This document shows positions 7,205 to 10,673 of a stretch of 10,673 nt of DNA, in pieces. Source of the DNA: Lentimicrobiaceae bacterium (GTDB lineage: Bacteria; Bacteroidota; Bacteroidia; Bacteroidales; WCHB1-69). The number at the start of each line of letters is the position of its first letter. Positions within the stretch are counted from its first letter, which is position 1. A model generated the notes under the pieces. That model did not search any database and was not told the origin of the DNA. It saw only the letters and a program-made list of their open reading frames with translations. Both the position numbers and the translations under genes were made by a program. The stretch covers positions 1-10,673 of the forward strand of contig WQWP01000077.1 in assembly GCA_009787485.1 (NCBI GenBank), written 5' to 3'.

Positions 7205-7681
7205 ATGCGTACACCACACCTCACACCCCACACCCTATACCTCATACCACTTCTCTGTCTCTTCCTTTCATGTGATCATAAAACATTTTATCAAAAAACA
7301 GATACTTTGCCCAATGAAATTTGGAATTTGGACACCGTATTTGTTTATGAGTTTGATATTTTAGACGCTGCACAATATTATAATTTCTATATTGATGTAA
7401 GAAATACTGTCGATTATCCGTATCAAAATCTATATCTTTTCTTTACTACACAATTTCCTGATAATTCGGTGTTTACAGATACTTTAAATTGCATTTTATC
7501 GGATGCTTACGGACGTTGGACGGGAAAAGGCTTCGGAAGAATTAAAGAAAACAGGTTTCTCTTAAAATCAAATGTACGTTTCCCACAAACAGGTACTTAT
7601 ATATTTGTAGCGCAACAAGCCATGAGAGAGAATGATTTAAAGGGAATTGCAAGTTTTGGAATTACTTTACAATATGAATAA
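7205..7681 (+). CDS. gldH: GldH-like gliding motility lipoprotein
   Basis: Small lipoprotein of 158 residues from ATG 7205. The signal is MRTPHLTPHTLYLIPLLCLFLSC, with Cys23 as lipid anchor. An in-frame TTG at 7181 would add eight residues but weaken the signal, so I reject it. Recognised by the GldH pattern: early PNEIWNLDTVFVYEFDI, then YNFYIDVRNTVDYPYQNLYLFF, FTDTLNCILSDAYGRWTGKGFG, RFPQTGTYIFVAQQAMRENDLKGI and a final GI-x-L strand. Family knowledge: GldH is required for gliding and chitin use in Flavobacterium johnsoniae, and its molecular role is poorly defined. The context, with gldJ upstream and a probable secreted T9SS cargo nearby, agrees. Its last 8 bases (ATGAATAA) overlap the start of the next gene, implying translational coupling. 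Confidence 0.88.
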   Translation: MRTPHLTPHTLYLIPLLCLFLSCDHKTFYQKTDTLPNEIWNLDTVFVYEFDILDAAQYYNFYIDVRNTVDYPYQNLYLFFTTQFPDNSVFTDTLNCILSDAYGRWTGKGFGRIKENRFLLKSNVRFPQTGTYIFVAQQAMRENDLKGIASFGITLQYE

Positions 7682-8264
7682 ATTTATAGTGTTTTTATTG
7701 GGTTTATTGATAGGCATTTTAGGCTGTGTATTGCTCTATCGTTTTGATAAAAAAATGTTTAACCGAATTTCTTTACAACTAAAAAAAGAAGTGGTAGTTA
7801 CACATACCGATACGGTTTTTATAGAGGTTCCTCAAAAACAAAAAAAACAACCCGTTGAAAACAAATCAACACAACCTGTTTTAACAGAAAATATTGAAGG
7901 AGAAGATCTTAATTCTATGTACGATGCGGAGTTTTCTTTCGAAGGCACAGAAGATGACGTAATTTTTTCAGCCCAGCTGCTGCAAACAAAAACCGTGAAA
8001 GTAAAGGTACTTTCTCAAGAAAAACAAGAATTACCTGAAAATTTTTTCCAATTTTTTGAAATCCAGCAGTGGAGCACCCCCATTAAAAATAAAATTACCT
8101 ATCATAGAAACCAAAGCATGGTAAAGATCAAAGGCATGGAAGTAGCGCAAATAAGTGTTGTTTTTTGGAATGACACATACTTTTTAGAAATAGGAAATCG
8201 TTATTATGCTATTCCTGAAACGGAATATTTTGAAAAATTGAACTCCATTCAATTACCCCTGTAG
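7674..8264 (+). CDS. Unrecognised membrane-anchored protein coupled to gldH
   Basis: A 196-residue protein I do not recognise. The start ATG at 7674 overlaps the gldH stop in ATGAATAA. The frame is open back to 7647, but the added residues are gldH's tail read out of frame. A single N-terminal membrane segment or uncleaved signal (about 4-22, FIVFLLGLLIGILGCVLLY) is followed by basic residues (RFDKK), then a Lys/Gln-rich linker (about 54-75). A more structured C-terminal part (about 95-196) is strand-rich (KVKVLS, ISVVFW, YFLEIGNRYYAI). With the positive residues after the helix, topology is ambiguous. Cys18 lies mid-helix and does not form a good lipobox. The stop codon TAG (8262-8264) lies inside a 30-base palindromic repeat, so the original C-terminus may have differed. 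Function unknown; the overlap suggests a role linked to GldH. Confidence 0.8.
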   Translation: MNKFIVFLLGLLIGILGCVLLYRFDKKMFNRISLQLKKEVVVTHTDTVFIEVPQKQKKQPVENKSTQPVLTENIEGEDLNSMYDAEFSFEGTEDDVIFSAQLLQTKTVKVKVLSQEKQELPENFFQFFEIQQWSTPIKNKITYHRNQSMVKIKGMEVAQISVVFWNDTYFLEIGNRYYAIPETEYFEKLNSIQLPL

Positions 8265-8289
8265 AGACGTTGCACGCAACGTCTCTACA
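8260..8289. repeat. 30-base near-perfect palindrome containing a stop codon
   Basis: TGTAGAGACGTTGC (8260-8273) and GCAACGTCTCTACA (8276-8289) are exact inverted copies with a 2-base centre (AC). It resembles the GTAGAGACG...CGTCTCTAC intergenic repeats I recall from environmental Bacteroidota and cyanobacteria. It ends the upstream frame (TAG 8262-8264) and lies 19 bases before the next start codon, without a following T-run. Confidence 0.85.
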
Positions 8290-8308
8290 ATAACAATAAA
8301 CCAAATAA

Positions 8309-9277
8309 ATGATGATGAAAAATATCATTTTATTATATTTCTTTTTCCTACCTTTCTTTGGTGATCTTTTAATGACCTCCGCTGCGCAAGGTAGTTATAA
8401 TGAATACCTTGATGATGAGGAAATTGTAAGAAAGAAAGATTTACCATGGAAACGAAAGGGCTTTGAGTTTTACATCGGTGCCGGCCTTTATTTTGGCGAT
8501 GGAAAAACAGCCATCTATTATAATGGCGCTCCCGAAAACAGCATTAATCTGAATAATCTTTTGAAAAACGAATATCACAGACAAGAGGTGTTTGATATCA
8601 TAAGACGTGCGTATCCATATCTTGACCAAAACTCTATTATAGAGTTAGATGAAGTTTTTAACCAAAAAACCGGTTATTCTATGGCTATGGATATTTCTTT
8701 GAGCGTCAAATATCGAATTCAAAAAAACTTTTACCTAGATCTAAGCTATTCTTTTAGGAGATTAAGTTCTGAAAACCGGTTTATTTTCAATTTTCCGGAA
8801 GTTCCATTAAGTAATATAACAAAGCCTTATAGTAACTGGCAATATTTAATTGCCAAAGAAGACCGCCATTACATTGATTTGTCGGCAGGTTATATACTTC
8901 AGAAACACGCTATTGTAAAGCCGTTTATATCGTTGGGGCTTTTATTTACGTACATTCGCATACACAGTTTCCTTGCCATTATTGAAGGCGTGCCTTTCGA
9001 TTTAATGTATGCAGCAAGATACCCCAATTGGACCCCCGGAACACAAGAAATGCCCATTTATTGGGATTGGGCAGGCCCCGGCTTTGGCATGTCGCTTACG
9101 GCAGGATTAAAAATTGCCTTTAGCAGAACGGTATCCATAGATCCTGTGTTTCAACTTTCCATTGCCAGCTTCGGCAATGGCGGCAATTTACCTCACTTCA
9201 ACACCTCGCCTTGTTTTAATTATATGGCAGGCATTCGGTTGGTGATGAATGATGAGCTTTTTTCGCGGAATAAATAA
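8309..9277 (+). CDS. Probable outer-membrane beta-barrel protein, family unrecognised
   Basis: 322 residues with a signal peptide (MMMKNIILLYFFFLPFFGDLLMTSAA-QG). Three consecutive ATGs (8309, 8312, 8315) precede AAA AAT; any could start. After an acidic segment (EYLDDEE, 32-38) the protein alternates aromatic/hydrophobic and polar residues in short strands typical of an outer-membrane barrel: GFEFYIGAGLYFGDG, SMAMDISLSVKYRIQKNFYLDLSYSFRR, HYIDLSAGYILQK, VKPFISLGLLFTY, MSLTAGLKIAFSRTVSIDPVFQLSI, NYMAGIRLVMN. The strand pairs are joined by longer loops containing Tyr, Asn and Pro. The final residues (DELFSRNK) do not end in the usual aromatic. It is 44 bases downstream of the gldH-coupled gene, with the palindrome between, so readthrough expression is possible. 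No catalytic or transport motif is visible. It might serve the T9SS/gliding machinery, but only location suggests it. Confidence 0.78.
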   Translation: MMMKNIILLYFFFLPFFGDLLMTSAAQGSYNEYLDDEEIVRKKDLPWKRKGFEFYIGAGLYFGDGKTAIYYNGAPENSINLNNLLKNEYHRQEVFDIIRRAYPYLDQNSIIELDEVFNQKTGYSMAMDISLSVKYRIQKNFYLDLSYSFRRLSSENRFIFNFPEVPLSNITKPYSNWQYLIAKEDRHYIDLSAGYILQKHAIVKPFISLGLLFTYIRIHSFLAIIEGVPFDLMYAARYPNWTPGTQEMPIYWDWAGPGFGMSLTAGLKIAFSRTVSIDPVFQLSIASFGNGGNLPHFNTSPCFNYMAGIRLVMNDELFSRNK

Positions 9278-9307
9278 GATTTAATCTTCTTCGCAATGGT
9301 TTTTATT

Positions 9308-9315
9308 TATATTTG
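9308..9315 (+). promoter_or_regulatory. Candidate ackA promoter -7 element
   Basis: TATATTTG matches the TAnnTTTG consensus exactly and is 36 bases before the ackA ATG (9352). The -33 region is T-rich (CTTCTTCG, 9286-9293) without a clean TTTG. Its presence supports ackA as a separate transcription unit. Confidence 0.55.
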
Positions 9316-9351
9316 CAAGTTATTTAAAAATCATCGTAAATTATTGATTAT

Positions 9352-10548
9352 ATGAAAGTTTTAGTTTTAAATTGCGGCAGCTCTTCTATCAAATACCAGT
9401 TAATTGATATGGAAAATGCAGTTGCCGATGTACTTGCAAAAGGCATTGTAGAACGTATTGGTTTGGAGATGGGCGACTTTACTCATAAACCTGCTGTGGG
9501 CAGCAAATATTGTGTGCACACCCCTATCAAAGATCATGAGATAGGGATTAAGTTAGTTTTAGAAGCATTATTGGATAAAGACCATGGTGTAATTGCTTCA
9601 GTAGATGAAATTAAAGCTGTGGGACACCGCGTGGCACACGGCGGAGAGTACTTCCATCGAAGTATGATACTGGGAGAAAAAGAGTTAGTAGAAATTAGGA
9701 ATCTTTGCGAATTGGCGCCGTTGCACAACCCCGCCAATTTGCTGGGCATTGAGGTGATGATGAAATTGTTGCCGCATGTAAAACAAGTGGGCGTTTTCGA
9801 CACCTCTTTCCATCAAACCATACCGATGGAAGCATTTTTATATGCCATTCCATATAAATATTATGAAGAGCATAAAGTGCGCAGATACGGATTTCACGGC
9901 ACCAGCCATAAATATGTTGCGCAAAAAGCAGCCGCATTGCTGGGAAGAAATTATGAAGACCTGAAAATCATTACTTGCCATTTGGGCAACGGCGCTTCTG
10001 TTTGCGCTATCAAAAACGGAAAATCCGTTGATACCTCTATGGGATTTACGCCGGTGGAAGGCTTGATTATGGGTACCCGTTGCGGCGACCTGGATTTGGG
10101 CGCACTGCTCTATATCGGTGAAAAAGAAGGTATGGATTTCAAGGCGATGAACACCTTCATTAACAAAAAATCGGGCGTATTCGGAATTGCCGGAAGCTCC
10201 GATATGCGAGATGTGGAAGACGGTGTTGAAAAGGGCGATGAACACAGCATCGCAGCACTCAAATGCTACTGCTACCGCGTGAAGAAATATATTGGCGCCT
10301 ATACCGCTGCCATGAATGGCGTGGATGTCATTGTGCTGACCGGCGGAGTAGGTGAAAACGACCGCGGCGTAAGAGAAGAAATTCTCGGCAATTTGCAATG
10401 CTTCGGCGTAGAGTTTAACCCTGATACAAATGATGTGCGCGGCACAGATCAACTACTTACAAAACCCAATAGCAAAACCGCTGCTATGGTAATTACCACC
10501 AACGAGGAATTGGTGATTGCTACAGATACACTAATGTTGTGTTATTGA
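9352..10548 (+). CDS. ackA: Acetate kinase
   Basis: Cytoplasmic enzyme that interconverts acetyl phosphate + ADP with acetate + ATP, usually as the ATP-yielding step after phosphotransacetylase. The 398 residues match the family's length and show all hallmark residues (approximate Methanosarcina equivalents in brackets): VLNCGSSSIKYQL with Asn7; GHRVAHGG with Arg93 (R91); FDTSFHQT with Asp150 (D148); GFHGTSH with His182 (H180); CHLGNGAS with His210 (H208); GTRCGDLDLG with Arg243 (R241); LTGGVGEND with Asn336; and TTNEE with Glu385 (E384). No truncation or frameshift is seen. No pta gene is visible on either side within the window. It has its own -7 promoter match 36 bases upstream and is functionally unrelated to the envelope genes before it. 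Confidence 0.97.
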   Translation: MKVLVLNCGSSSIKYQLIDMENAVADVLAKGIVERIGLEMGDFTHKPAVGSKYCVHTPIKDHEIGIKLVLEALLDKDHGVIASVDEIKAVGHRVAHGGEYFHRSMILGEKELVEIRNLCELAPLHNPANLLGIEVMMKLLPHVKQVGVFDTSFHQTIPMEAFLYAIPYKYYEEHKVRRYGFHGTSHKYVAQKAAALLGRNYEDLKIITCHLGNGASVCAIKNGKSVDTSMGFTPVEGLIMGTRCGDLDLGALLYIGEKEGMDFKAMNTFINKKSGVFGIAGSSDMRDVEDGVEKGDEHSIAALKCYCYRVKKYIGAYTAAMNGVDVIVLTGGVGENDRGVREEILGNLQCFGVEFNPDTNDVRGTDQLLTKPNSKTAAMVITTNEELVIATDTLMLCY

Positions 10549-10567
10549 ATTTTTTCCCGAAATTCAA
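10545..10567 (+). terminator. Weak hairpin at the end of ackA
   Basis: TTGAATTT (10545-10552) pairs with AAATTCAA (10560-10567) around a 7-base loop. The stem is AT-rich and overlaps the stop codon TGA (10546-10548). It is not followed by a T-run on the plus strand, so termination here is only possible. Confidence 0.3.
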
Positions 10568-10585
10568 AAATAATCGAAAAAAGTG

Positions 10586-10593
10586 TATTTTCG
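10586..10593 (+). promoter_or_regulatory. Candidate promoter for a gene beyond the right edge
   Basis: TATTTTCG differs from TAnnTTTG at one base. It is followed by at least 80 bases of apparently non-coding leader up to the window end, including a palindrome at 10648-10663. The downstream gene is not visible. Confidence 0.25.
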
Positions 10594-10647
10594 CCGCTGT
10601 TTTTTTAAAATTTACGAAAATAGTGTACCCACCAACTGTGTCTTTTG

Positions 10648-10663
10648 TTGAAAACTTTTTCAA
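10648..10663. repeat. Palindrome TTGAAAA-CT-TTTTCAA near the right edge
   Basis: Perfect 7-base arms with a 2-base centre in otherwise non-coding DNA. It could be an operator for a dimeric regulator, or a weak hairpin in a leader. The adjoining TGTTGAAAA (10646-10654) is also one base away from the DnaA-box-like TGTTGATAA, which may be chance in AT-rich DNA. Confidence 0.4.
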
Positions 10664-10673
10664 AAATAACTTG

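Noticed and set aside
9838..10452. Long open frame (204 codons) on the minus strand inside ackA
   Set aside because: It is fully antisense to a complete, motif-perfect acetate kinase, and its translation shows no family features.
1..10673. The window as a complete circular element because its ends match
   Set aside because: It holds core chromosomal genes and no replication or mobilisation genes. Joining the ends would end the delta-60 protein with an unnatural tail (QVIFEKVFNKRHSWW...) rather than a sorting domain.
1..10673. tRNA, rRNA, CRISPR array, transposase or riboswitch
   Set aside because: None was recognised on either strand; the intergenic regions are short and explained by repeats and promoters.

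Overview
The window comes from a member of the Bacteroidota, most likely a gliding or type IX secretion (T9SS) lineage. The evidence is a GldJ-type SUMF1 lipoprotein and a GldH-type lipoprotein, a delta-60-repeat secreted protein of the kind T9SS exports, AT-rich intergenic DNA with several matches to the Bacteroidota -7 promoter consensus TAnnTTTG, and starts without obvious Shine-Dalgarno sequences. The species cannot be named from this sequence.

Layout. Positions 1-1208 (minus strand) hold the first ~400 codons of a secreted seven-repeat delta-60 protein that runs off the left edge. Just upstream of it on the same strand is a small lipoprotein gene whose reading frame looks broken (1217-1493). 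A long hairpin repeat (1518-1570) then separates it from an AqpZ-type aquaporin (1596-2312, minus). A divergent promoter region (2313-2491) follows.

From 2492 everything is on the plus strand: gldJ-like (2492-4000), murF (4047-5411), a CtpA-like S41 protease (5516-7147), gldH-like (7205-7681), an unrecognised membrane-anchored protein overlapping gldH by 8 bases (7674-8264), an unrecognised outer-membrane beta-barrel candidate (8309-9277), and acetate kinase ackA with its own promoter (9352-10548). The last ~125 bases are a non-coding leader for a gene beyond the edge.

How it fits together. Most of the block concerns the cell envelope: peptidoglycan precursor synthesis (murF), periplasmic proteolysis (S41 protease), lipoproteins linked to gliding and T9SS (gldJ, gldH), a likely outer-membrane protein, and a probable T9SS cargo. 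AckA is ordinary central metabolism.

The unusual content is mostly repeat DNA. Palindromic repeats sit at gene ends (1518-1570, 4003-4029, 5419-5466, 8260-8289, the last containing a stop codon). One palindromic repeat plus a 50-base purine tract lies in frame inside murF. I see no clear new multi-gene system. The best leads are the repeat-expanded MurF, the broken lipoprotein gene, and the unknown gene translationally coupled to gldH.
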